Source: Acidimicrobiaceae bacterium (lineage in GTDB: Bacteria; Actinomycetota; Acidimicrobiia; Acidimicrobiales; Bog-793). From it: a stretch of DNA of 13,726 nt. The notes below the pieces were generated by a model. That model worked only from the letters and a program-made list of their open reading frames with translations, searched no databases and had not been told where the DNA came from. Shown one piece after another: positions 7,138 to 13,575 of the stretch (positions are counted from its first letter, which is position 1; each line of letters starts with the position of its first letter). The DNA lies in NCBI GenBank assembly GCA_027459565.1, contig DAIDIA010000289.1, positions 1-13,726 of the forward strand, in the 5' to 3' direction. The position numbers were made by a program, and so were the translations under genes.

Positions 7138-7143
7138 CTCCTC
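7138..7143 (-). promoter_or_regulatory. Strong ribosome binding site of the small protein
   Basis: GAGGAG lies 6 nt before the ATG at 7131 on the minus strand. It supports both the start choice and the coding status of the short gene. Confidence 0.65.
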
Positions 7144-7306
7144 ATCCGTATTCCTGACAGTCTAATGGTCAAACTCTCCGTGATATACCGGCGAAAAGTC
7201 TTTGATCACAGCTCATTGCCAGCTTGGAGCGCTAGAAACGGGGTTGAGAGGCGTGCACATAACCCGACATTTCCAGCCATCCGTGTAGTCTTGAAGATGG
7301 TGTGAT

Positions 7307-7317
7307 CGATGCAACGT
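7307..7317 (+). promoter_or_regulatory. CGATGCAACGT motif shared with the whiB2 upstream region
   Basis: The 11-mer CGATGCAACGT lies 51 nt before the ATG of this WhiB gene. The identical 11-mer, in the same orientation relative to the gene, lies 33 nt before the other WhiB start (8928-8918). An exact match of that length between two regions of about 150-240 nt is unlikely by chance, roughly 1 in 100 before counting choice of motif. It is a candidate site for a common regulator. Confidence 0.35.
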
Positions 7318-7368
7318 CAATAGAGGGTTGTGGCGTCGAAATCACTTCTGAAGAAGACGGGTGAAGTA

Positions 7369-7614
7369 ATGGATACGGACTGGATGGCAAAGGGCAAGTG
7401 CCGCGAGTTACCGCCTGAGACGTTTTTCCCAAGCGATGGTGTTGGAGTCGATATCGCTCGGAAGATCTGCGTGGACTGCAGCGCAAAAGAGCCCTGCCTC
7501 GAGTACGCCCTCGCGAATCATATCGATCACGGCGTTTGGGGCGGAACCTCTGAGCGAGAGCGTCGCCGGATCGCGCGTGCTCGTCGAAAGATCGCCCTCG
7601 AGGTCAATCGCTGA
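7369..7614 (+). CDS. WhiB-family Fe-S transcriptional regulator
   Basis: 81 aa from ATG 7369. The four cluster cysteines are present (Cys11, Cys34, Cys37, Cys43 with the C-x2-C-x5-C spacing), as is the FFPSDG segment. The Wbl turn GVWGGTSERERRRI is followed by a basic tail, which in this family contacts DNA. Wbl proteins carry a 4Fe-4S cluster sensitive to O2 and NO and act with the primary sigma factor region 4. An upstream in-frame GTG (7330) would add 13 residues, but the family domain begins right at the chosen ATG. Formimidoyltransferase follows 60 nt later on the same strand. I cannot place it in a numbered WhiB subgroup. Confidence 0.93.
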   Translation: MDTDWMAKGKCRELPPETFFPSDGVGVDIARKICVDCSAKEPCLEYALANHIDHGVWGGTSERERRRIARARRKIALEVNR

Positions 7615-7674
7615 TACAGGGACGAAGCTCGACCGCCCGTTCGATTCCCCGAACACAACTCCAAGAGCGGCAAA

Positions 7675-8517
7675 ATGCTTGAATGCGTCATCAATGTCAG
7701 CGAAGGCCGCGATTCAGCCCTAGTCGCTCAGCTCGCCGATCGTGCGCGCGCATCGCTCCTCGATATCCACAGCGACACCCATCACAACCGAAGTGTATTC
7801 ACCCTCGCGGGAACCACAGTTCTTGCGGATGCGGTGGCGCTGACCAGGCTTGCGGTAGAGCGTCTTGATCTTGGGTCACATCGGGGAGTCCATCCTCGCA
7901 TCGGGATCGTAGACGTGGTTCCGTTCGTGCCGCTCGGCGATGACGGGGTTGTTCATCCAATTCAACTCGGTGAGGCTCTCCGAGCTCGCGACGAATTCGC
8001 CCGAATTGTAAGTGAGGATCTAGAGATTCCCTGCTTCCTTTACGGCCCGGAACGATCCCTCCCCGACATCCGCAGGGAGGCGTTTCGCCAACTTCTCCCG
8101 GATTTTGGCCCCATGGTCCCGCATCCCCGAGCAGGGGCTTGCTGCGTCGGCGCTCGCGGAGCCCTGATCGCCTACAACGTCAATATTGGCGGAGTGGACA
8201 CGATGACAACGAAACTCATCGCAAAAAACGTCAGACGGACAGAACTCAGATCGCTCGGGCTCGAATTCGACGGTTCGCACCAGATCTCATGCAATCTCAT
8301 TGACCCAATTACCCTTGGTATTGAACGGACCTATGACCTGATCGAAGAACAGGTCCGCGACCACGGCGGGGTGATCGGAAGCTGTGAGCTTGTGGGCCTC
8401 GTGCCCGCCCGGGTGCTCAACCAAGTCCCACAGAGCCGCTGGGGGGCGCTTGGTCTTAACAACGAGGCAACCATCGAATTTCGACTTGAGGAGAGACGAC
8501 GCGGAGTCATCCAATAG
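7675..8517 (+). CDS. Glutamate formimidoyltransferase
   Basis: 280 aa, a single formiminotransferase (FTCD N-terminal type) protein without the cyclodeaminase domain. It transfers the formimino group between N-formimino-L-glutamate and tetrahydrofolate, the last step of one histidine-degradation route and a feed into one-carbon metabolism. Visible signatures are LECVINVSEGRD (2-13), DIHSDTHHNRSVFTLAG (30-46), RGVHPRIGIVDVVPFVPL (70-87; His73 matches the catalytic His of HPR-G) and GALIAYNVNIGG in the C-terminal subdomain. ATG 7675 starts directly at the conserved N-terminal strand. Unusually for a histidine-utilisation gene, no hut gene is adjacent: it sits between two WhiB genes. It could instead act as a formyltransferase, as has been proposed for some homologues. 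Its 3' end faces whiB2. Confidence 0.93.
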   Translation: MLECVINVSEGRDSALVAQLADRARASLLDIHSDTHHNRSVFTLAGTTVLADAVALTRLAVERLDLGSHRGVHPRIGIVDVVPFVPLGDDGVVHPIQLGEALRARDEFARIVSEDLEIPCFLYGPERSLPDIRREAFRQLLPDFGPMVPHPRAGACCVGARGALIAYNVNIGGVDTMTTKLIAKNVRRTELRSLGLEFDGSHQISCNLIDPITLGIERTYDLIEEQVRDHGGVIGSCELVGLVPARVLNQVPQSRWGALGLNNEATIEFRLEERRRGVIQ

Positions 8518-8520
8518 CTC

Positions 8521-8603
8521 GGGTCCTTCGAACGGTGTCATAACGCGTACACGTTGGACGCTGCTGGAAGGCAGCAAGGGGGCACCGCTTCGAACGCTCT
8601 CCC
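8521..8603. repeat. Long imperfect inverted repeat with internal hairpins (terminator or structured RNA)
   Basis: This element fills the 88-nt gap between two convergent genes. TTCGAACGGTG (8527-8537) can pair with CACCGCTTCGAA (8583-8594) with a single bulged C. GGG (8521-8523) and CCC (8601-8603) could extend the helix after an internal loop. Inside, GCTGCT-GGAA-GGCAGC (8560-8575) forms a tetraloop hairpin and AACG..CGTT (8542-8555) a small one. There is no U-tract, so a standard intrinsic terminator is not shown; U-less terminators between convergent actinobacterial genes are the simplest reading. The GGAAGGCAGCA piece resembles the SRP RNA tip, but the 5' partner does not fit. Confidence 0.5.
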
Positions 8604-8605
8604 TG

Positions 8606-8884
8606 CTAGGAGGCGACCACGATCCCCCGCTTTAGCATGACGCGAGCACGTCGGACCTTACGCCTTTCGCGCTCGCTCATTCCCCCCCATATTCCGAACT
8701 TTTCCCCGTTAGCAATCGCGAATTCCAGACACTCGACACGGACGACACATCCACGGCAGACCTCTTTGGCCTCGCGCGTCGACGATCCACGCTCAGGAAA
8801 AAAGAGCTCAGGATCCACACCCATGCAGTTCGCCTGCGATTGCCACGCCTCGTCAGTGTTGCCAATGAGCGCACGAAGTTCCAT
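8606..8884 (-). CDS. whiB2: WhiB2-like Fe-S transcriptional regulator
   Basis: 92 aa from ATG 8884. The cluster cysteines are Cys20, Cys43, Cys46 and Cys52. The stretches LFFPERGSSTREAKEVCRGC and ECLEFAIANGEKFGIWGG are near-diagnostic of the WhiB2/WhmD subgroup (Streptomyces WhiB), which regulates septation and division. The basic tail RRKVRRARVMLKR is present. The start is fixed by an excellent ribosome binding site (AGGAGG, 5 nt before the ATG), although the frame stays open to 9037. Upstream lies a 22-bp palindrome and the 11-mer shared with the other WhiB gene. It ends in the convergent structured gap. From the family, it probably acts with WhiA on cell-division genes. No whiA is in the window. 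Confidence 0.95.
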   Translation of the reverse strand: MELRALIGNTDEAWQSQANCMGVDPELFFPERGSSTREAKEVCRGCVVRVECLEFAIANGEKFGIWGGMSERERRKVRRARVMLKRGIVVAS

Positions 8885-8889
8885 GACAC

Positions 8890-8895
8890 CCTCCT
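8890..8895 (-). promoter_or_regulatory. Ribosome binding site of whiB2
   Basis: AGGAGG (8895-8890, minus strand) sits 5 nt before the ATG at 8884 within a longer purine run. It decides the start against the longer open frame to 9037. Confidence 0.8.
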
Positions 8896-8917
8896 CCCTC
8901 GGCACCTGCTGCCGAAC

Positions 8918-8928
8918 ACGTTGCATCG
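8918..8928 (-). promoter_or_regulatory. CGATGCAACGT motif upstream of whiB2
   Basis: This is the second copy of the 11-mer found before the other WhiB gene (7307-7317), in the same orientation relative to its gene and 33 nt before the ATG. Its first five bases overlap the 22-bp palindrome at 8924-8945. Confidence 0.35.
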
Positions 8929-8945
8929 TTGTAGTTACAACAATG
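8924..8945. promoter_or_regulatory. 22-bp near-perfect palindrome upstream of whiB2 (candidate operator)
   Basis: On the plus strand the arms CATCGTTGTA and TACAACAATG surround a central GT; 9 of 10 arm positions are complementary. Possible promoter elements for whiB2 on the minus strand are TTGCAA (8979-8974) and TAATGA (8957-8952) with a 16-nt spacer, putting the palindrome around or just after the start of transcription. That position suits a repressor or autoregulatory site. It does not match a consensus I can name. Confidence 0.5.
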
Positions 8946-9037
8946 TGATTATCATTATTGGTCACCAGGGCAATTGCAAGGGGAAATTCGGCGGCAGGGG
9001 GCCGCTGCCGGAGAACCCACGGTGCACCAGTGGCCAA

Positions 9038-11053
9038 TTACGCGCTCGGTCGGATGTGCTTTTGCGTCCGCGACGTATGGTTGGCCATGAAATCCACGAG
9101 AACGTAATCGCCAAGCTCCTCGGGGGACGTATAGAAAGCTCGTCCGTGATTCAGCCTCGTCATCTTCTCAACAAATGCCCGAAGCGCTCCCGTTTGATTG
9201 AGTACAAACGTGTTGATCACAATCCGATCCTTGGTGCATCGCTGGACCTCGAGAAGTGTTCTCTCGATCGTCTCCTGGGCGGCCGGATACTGGAAGAACA
9301 CCTCTCCACGCTCGTCGACGTGGGCGGTCGGCTCGCCATCGGTGATGACAATGACCTGTTTTGAACCTGATCGATGCCCAAGCATCTTTCGCGCGAGCAA
9401 CAGCGCGTGCTGCAGGTTCGTACCATAGGCAAAATCCCAAGAGACTCCGGGAAGATCCTGTGCATCAATCGCACGCGCGGTGGCAGAGAAACCGATCACT
9501 CCGAGATAGTCCCTCGGATAACGCGAGGCGATAAGTGATTGGAGCGCAATTGCGACCTTCTTCGCAGCGAGGAAGTTGTCCTCCATGGGCATTGAAAGCG
9601 ACAGATCTATGGCAAGCACTGTCGCAGCAGCAGTGATCTGTTCACTTTGTTCCACTTCGAAGTCTTCGTAGCGAAGCTTGACAGGGAAAACAGGTGAGAC
9701 GCCTTCGGCCGCTGAAGATCGAACTAGCGCGTTTCTCAGCGTTTGTTGCAGATCAAGTCGAAAGGGATCTCCGAATTCAAACGGTTTCGTGTCGAATGCA
9801 CGGTCGTGGCCAACCCCGATGGCGGAAATTGGATGATTTCCCACCCGGTCGCGCCGCAGGCGCGTGAACAACTCATGAAGCGCGTTCGCTCCGAGACGAC
9901 GGATGCCGTCTGGCGTGAGGAAGAGCCTTCCCTCCTTTCGACCGACGAGACCAGCCTCTTCGAGTCGCTTGGTGAGATCGGAAAGCGCCTTTAATGACTG
10001 CGCTGTGTCGCTTCCGAGAAGGTGTTCCACGGAGTCGAGATCGACCTCGCGAAGCGCGTCTGGATTCCCTCCAGCTCGGAGTTGACGCTCAAGCGCTTCG
10101 AGCGCCGCGAGCTCGTCAATCGCATCGGTATTCCCGAGAATGGATAGGGAATCCCTGTCCCCTACGCGATGGCTCTGCTCCCATTCGAGCTCGGGCATCG
10201 CGTCACGCAAATTGGCGCCGAGGCGATCCATCTGCCACGCAAGGTCAACGTCTGAAAGCAGACTCTCACTCAACTGGTCGAATTTCGCGCGCTGGTCGGG
10301 AGACATCGCGGACATCAACTTCGATGCCGCCGCCATTCGGTACGACAATTGGGAGACAAGCTCATCAAGCGACTTCGGATTCCCGGGGAAGAGATCCCCG
10401 AATCTACCCATGAACGATTCAAAATCACCGTCCACGTCCGCGCCGCCTGCGCGCCGTTCAATCAATTGGTTCAATGCATCGAGACCATCCCGAAGATGCG
10501 CCTGTTCCTCCGCGGAGGCATTGGCCAGCTGCGATGCGAACTCATCAAGCTGATTTTGGATGAGGTTGTGGCGGAGTTCGTCAAGAAGTCGCTCGAAGCG
10601 TTCATTGGCCTCGCGCGACGCGAAATGATAGTCAAGAAGCGCTCCGATCCTTTCAACAAGATTCTCCGGAAGAAGTTCAAGCTGCATCGCTTGCATCAAC
10701 GACAGATCATCTTTGCGCGAGGAAAGGAAACTGTGCTCCATCTCAACAATCTCCTGGACTTCCTTCGCGACGCGAAGCGCGGAGTCACTCCCGTTTGAAG
10801 CAAGCTGTGACTTCCGCTCGCTGATCTTGCGAACAATCTCGTCCAAACCCTGGACGCGATCACCACCCGCCCCGTTGAAACCTTCCTGCAACATTCTGCG
10901 TAGCGCAGCCGACAGGTCGCCGTGGTACAGCAGGTCGTCGACGAGTCCCGACAGGACATCATCGGCGTCAAAAGCGATGGGAACCTGGCGGCCGTCAAAG
11001 CGCGAATACTGCCAGCGCTGGAAGCGGGACACCCATTCCATTCGCTCGCTCAT
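9038..11053 (-). CDS. VWA-domain protein, partner of an AAA+ ATPase (Rv0959-like)
   Basis: 671 aa from ATG 11053; from memory M. tuberculosis Rv0959 has nearly the same length. The N-terminal about 470 residues are mostly charged helix with no recognised enzyme domain. They are followed by a von Willebrand factor A domain (about 475-660) with a complete metal-binding MIDAS: DLSLS (Asp483, Ser485, Ser487), Thr545 in FAYGTNLQ and Asp572 in TDGEP. In AAA+/VWA systems (Mg-chelatase, MoxR, RavA-ViaA) the VWA protein is the adaptor through which the ATPase remodels a target. The gene lies 7 nt after the stop of the AAA+ gene, so translation is probably coupled. The frame remains open far upstream inside the ATPase gene, but that part is Arg/Ser-rich shadow sequence. 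No signal peptide is present. The target is unknown. Confidence 0.93.
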   Translation of the reverse strand: MSERMEWVSRFQRWQYSRFDGRQVPIAFDADDVLSGLVDDLLYHGDLSAALRRMLQEGFNGAGGDRVQGLDEIVRKISERKSQLASNGSDSALRVAKEVQEIVEMEHSFLSSRKDDLSLMQAMQLELLPENLVERIGALLDYHFASREANERFERLLDELRHNLIQNQLDEFASQLANASAEEQAHLRDGLDALNQLIERRAGGADVDGDFESFMGRFGDLFPGNPKSLDELVSQLSYRMAAASKLMSAMSPDQRAKFDQLSESLLSDVDLAWQMDRLGANLRDAMPELEWEQSHRVGDRDSLSILGNTDAIDELAALEALERQLRAGGNPDALREVDLDSVEHLLGSDTAQSLKALSDLTKRLEEAGLVGRKEGRLFLTPDGIRRLGANALHELFTRLRRDRVGNHPISAIGVGHDRAFDTKPFEFGDPFRLDLQQTLRNALVRSSAAEGVSPVFPVKLRYEDFEVEQSEQITAAATVLAIDLSLSMPMEDNFLAAKKVAIALQSLIASRYPRDYLGVIGFSATARAIDAQDLPGVSWDFAYGTNLQHALLLARKMLGHRSGSKQVIVITDGEPTAHVDERGEVFFQYPAAQETIERTLLEVQRCTKDRIVINTFVLNQTGALRAFVEKMTRLNHGRAFYTSPEELGDYVLVDFMANHTSRTQKHIRPSA

Positions 11054-11060
11054 CTTCGAC

Positions 11061-12482
11061 TCATCGCATTCGATACGAGACCGAGGTGTCGGAAAGATCC
11101 TTATTGAGCCGGCGCGAGAGGTAGAGACCTTCGAGCACGAACTCGACCGCACTCGCCTCCTCTTCGACGCCCGCTGCGCCGAGCGGGAGAATGACCTTCT
11201 TGAGTGAAGGAACCTCCACAAGGTACCGCTGGTATGTCGCGGATCGGACCTGCGCCCCAACTTCGACAACCAACCCGTCCTCAAATGCGCCAATAACCTC
11301 GCCAAGATGCGCGACCTCGATGCATTCCTTAAATGTCTGCAAAATTGCCGAATTGATAAGCGCCTGGACGATCTCTTGATCGTCATCATGCTCGAGTGCC
11401 TCGATTTCAATCTTGCCAATCGTCGACGGCATGATTGCCATAAGATCGCTCGGTCGTGCGACGGCGAGATTTCCGTCGAGACGCAGGGCACGCCCGACTG
11501 CAGCAGCCATCACTGTTTCAAAGTTTGCAATCGTCATGCGAACCGAGACTCCCGACCGCTGGCTGATTCGCTGGCTCGTCCGTGCAAGCTGACTCACTCT
11601 GGCAAGCGTCTTCTTCAGATATTCCGGAACGACGACCTCTGCACCGCCGAACTGCTGCGCGGAGACCTCCTGATCCGCGATCGCGATCTCGGTGCAGGGA
11701 TCGAAGGGATAATGCGTGCGGATCTGCGAACCGAATCGGTCCTTCAAAGGGGTGATGATGCGGCCGCGATTTGTGTAATCGTCAGGGTTCGCAGATGCCA
11801 CAAGAATGACATCCACCGGAAGGCGCACACGAAATCCGCGAATTTGGACATCTCGCTCCTCGAGAATGTTCAAGAGCCCTACCTGAATACGTTCCGCGAG
11901 GTCAGGCAGCTCATTGATCGCGAAGATCCCTCGATTCGTGCGCGGGACAAGGCCATAGTGGATAGTGAGTTCGTCTGCAAGATATCGGCCCTCTGCGACT
12001 TTGATCGGATCGACCTCACCGATGATGTCGGCGATCGAGGTATCGGGAGTCGCGAGCTTCTCTCCAAATCGATCCTCGCGGCCCACCCAGGTGATCGGTG
12101 TCTCGTCTCCCCGTTCGGCGACGAGCTCTCTGGCGTGGCGCGACACCGGATGGTAAGGGTCATCGTTCATCTCAGAGCCCTGAACGATCGGCGTTTGCGC
12201 GTCGAGAAGCTCCACGAGGGAACGGATGATGCGCGATTTCGCCTGCCCGCGCTCACCGAGAAAAATGATGTCGTGGCCCGCGAGAAGGGCATTTTCGAGT
12301 TGCGGAATGACGGAAGACTCGTATCCCATGATGCCCTCGATGATTGGCTTTCCCGAGCCGATCCGTGCGAGCACGTTGTTGCGAATTTCGGCCCGTACCG
12401 GAACGCTCTGCCAGCCCGATGCCTTGAGTTCGCCAAGGGTAGCCGGCCGGGCAATATTCTCGCTGTCAGAAGATCGTGCCAT
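11061..12482 (-). CDS. MoxR/Mg-chelatase-like AAA+ ATPase (Rv0958-like)
   Basis: 473 aa. The Walker A loop GERGQAKS is at 76-83. The Walker B region GIFAINEL is at 185-192, with Asn190-Glu191 where most AAA+ proteins have Asp-Glu; I believe NELPDL is usual in this subfamily. Sensor 1 is VASANPDDYTNRG (228-240) and the arginine-finger region TPLKDRFG. It belongs to the Mg-chelatase ChlI/MoxR clade, but no other chlorophyll or cobalamin genes are present, so metal chelation is not implied. The VWA gene follows after 7 nt, and the two form an operon. ATG 12482 is chosen because a TAGGGT -10 box (12494-12489) lies 6 nt upstream, pointing to a leaderless mRNA. The frame continues upstream to 12593 without family character. 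Confidence 0.93.
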   Translation of the reverse strand: MARSSDSENIARPATLGELKASGWQSVPVRAEIRNNVLARIGSGKPIIEGIMGYESSVIPQLENALLAGHDIIFLGERGQAKSRIIRSLVELLDAQTPIVQGSEMNDDPYHPVSRHARELVAERGDETPITWVGREDRFGEKLATPDTSIADIIGEVDPIKVAEGRYLADELTIHYGLVPRTNRGIFAINELPDLAERIQVGLLNILEERDVQIRGFRVRLPVDVILVASANPDDYTNRGRIITPLKDRFGSQIRTHYPFDPCTEIAIADQEVSAQQFGGAEVVVPEYLKKTLARVSQLARTSQRISQRSGVSVRMTIANFETVMAAAVGRALRLDGNLAVARPSDLMAIMPSTIGKIEIEALEHDDDQEIVQALINSAILQTFKECIEVAHLGEVIGAFEDGLVVEVGAQVRSATYQRYLVEVPSLKKVILPLGAAGVEEEASAVEFVLEGLYLSRRLNKDLSDTSVSYRMR

Positions 12483-12488
12483 CCGTCT

Positions 12489-12494
12489 TACCCT
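12489..12494 (-). promoter_or_regulatory. -10 box of the AAA+/VWA operon (leaderless start)
   Basis: TAGGGT on the minus strand is followed by AAGACG and then the ATG at 12482, so transcription would begin at or next to the start codon. No clear -35 is visible. Confidence 0.45.
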
Positions 12495-12660
12495 AACTGA
12501 GTGAACCTCCCGTGATGCTCTGGCCCCGAGGTTGTTTCGGCCCGCTTTCGGCGCGAACTCCATTGAACGGCAATGAGCGCTGCCGAGGCGCATTGGCCGA
12601 TTCCGCCGGAGTGCGCGAGTATTTTCCCGCTCCTTGGATACACACCGACAGGTGCTGTCC

Positions 12661-12700
12661 TAGATTGGGGCAGTCAAGAGATTCCTGAGTGAGCTGGAGG
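12661..12700 (+). promoter_or_regulatory. Putative -10 box and ribosome binding site of the sdh operon
   Basis: TAGATT (12661-12666) resembles a -10 box and would give a leader of about 33 nt. GGAGG (12696-12700) is 5 nt before the GTG at 12706 and fixes that start. A TTGGAT (12634-12639) lies 21 nt upstream, too far for a standard -35, so the promoter call is tentative. Confidence 0.45.
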
Positions 12701-12705
12701 GTGCT

Positions 12706-13575
12706 GTGACCGTCGTCGATCCGGCGAAGCCAAGCGTTTCCGTGACCGCGGTGCAGATTGGCAAGGCTCGAGGTGGACCCCCGCTCTCTCAGGTGCTTCG
12801 AAGGGACCGCTGGTGGGTACAGCCCGCGCTCATCGTCTTTGGGCTCGTGGCGTTTACGGTGTACGCCACCTGGGCAGCTTTCCGGAACGGGCACTACTAC
12901 GCAGGCGGCCTCGCGGGTACCCAGGCGCGCGACTACCTCTCCCCGTTCTATTCACCCTGTCTGACCGGCAACTGCCATGGTTACGTGTGGGGGCCGATCG
13001 TGGGTTCCTGGTGGGCGCTTTCACCTGCTCTCTTGATCCTGATATTCCCGCTTGGGTTTCGGATGACCTGTTACTACTACCGCAAGTCGTACTACCGGTC
13101 TTTCTGGCTGTCGCCCCCCGCCTGCGCGGTACCCGATGCGGGCTCCGCGACACCCAATGGCCGGCGCAAGCGCTACACCGGAGAGACGAGATTTCCGCTG
13201 ATCATTCAGAACATCCACCGGTATTTCTGGTACGCGGCCGTCGCATTTGCCGGAATCCTCACCTGGGATGCAATCGCCGCATTTCGTTTTTCAAATGGTA
13301 TTGGCATCGGCCTCGGCACACTGATATTCATTGTCAATGCGGTCCTAATCTGGGCCTATACGCTGGGATGTCATTCCTGTCGACACCTTTGTGGTGGAGG
13401 AATCAACAGGCTCTCAGAGCACCCAACGCGTCATTGGATCTGGAAGAACATCGCCTCAAAGCTCAACGAACAACACCAGCTCTTTGCGTGGCTTTCGCTT
13501 ATCTGGATTGCCTTCACGGACTATTACGTCTACCTCGTCACGACCGGGATGATCCACGATCCGAGGTTCTTCTAA
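12706..13575 (+). CDS. Succinate dehydrogenase membrane anchor, Sdh1 type
   Basis: 289 aa with about five membrane helices (near 39-58, 104-120, 173-190, 201-220 and 256-280). It resembles the single large anchor of mycobacterial Sdh1 (Rv0249c type), which passes electrons from succinate to menaquinone through the membrane. Unlike ordinary SdhC/D it has two Cys/His clusters: SPCLTGNCH (Cys85, Cys90, His91) and LGCHSCRHLCGG (Cys222, His223, Cys225, His227, Cys229). As I recall, mycobacterial Sdh1 has a membrane-embedded Rieske-type 2Fe-2S cluster; these residues are the natural ligand candidates. The flavoprotein gene starts at the base after the stop, so the two are coupled. GTG 12706 is set by GGAGG 5 nt upstream. 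Confidence 0.92.
   Translation: MTVVDPAKPSVSVTAVQIGKARGGPPLSQVLRRDRWWVQPALIVFGLVAFTVYATWAAFRNGHYYAGGLAGTQARDYLSPFYSPCLTGNCHGYVWGPIVGSWWALSPALLILIFPLGFRMTCYYYRKSYYRSFWLSPPACAVPDAGSATPNGRRKRYTGETRFPLIIQNIHRYFWYAAVAFAGILTWDAIAAFRFSNGIGIGLGTLIFIVNAVLIWAYTLGCHSCRHLCGGGINRLSEHPTRHWIWKNIASKLNEQHQLFAWLSLIWIAFTDYYVYLVTTGMIHDPRFF

Noticed and set aside
8521..8603. SRP (4.5S) RNA gene
   Set aside because: GGAAGGCAGCA matches the conserved 3' side, but the 5' side lacks the GGTCAGG partner and would pair fully, removing the symmetric loop. Kept only as a structured element.
8521..8603. tRNA T-arm, from the two TTCGAA sequences
   Set aside because: Neither TTCGAA is flanked by a 5-bp T-stem, and no anticodon or acceptor arms are found on either strand.
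8885..8889. WhiA-type GACAC site next to the whiB2 start
   Set aside because: GACAC is present on the plus strand, but a 5-mer is far too common to count as evidence and it lies between the ribosome binding site and the ATG.
11054..11491. N-terminal extension of the VWA protein
   Set aside because: It lies fully inside the ATPase gene, is Arg/Ser-rich and has no family character. ATG 11053 follows the ATPase stop by 7 nt.
11307..12500. Long plus-strand open frame of 397 aa
   Set aside because: Antisense shadow of the AAA+ gene; the product is rich in Arg/Asp/Leu and has no recognisable domain.
12706..13575. Ordinary haem-b SdhC anchor
   Set aside because: The single five-helix protein and its Cys/His clusters fit the Sdh1-type anchor better.
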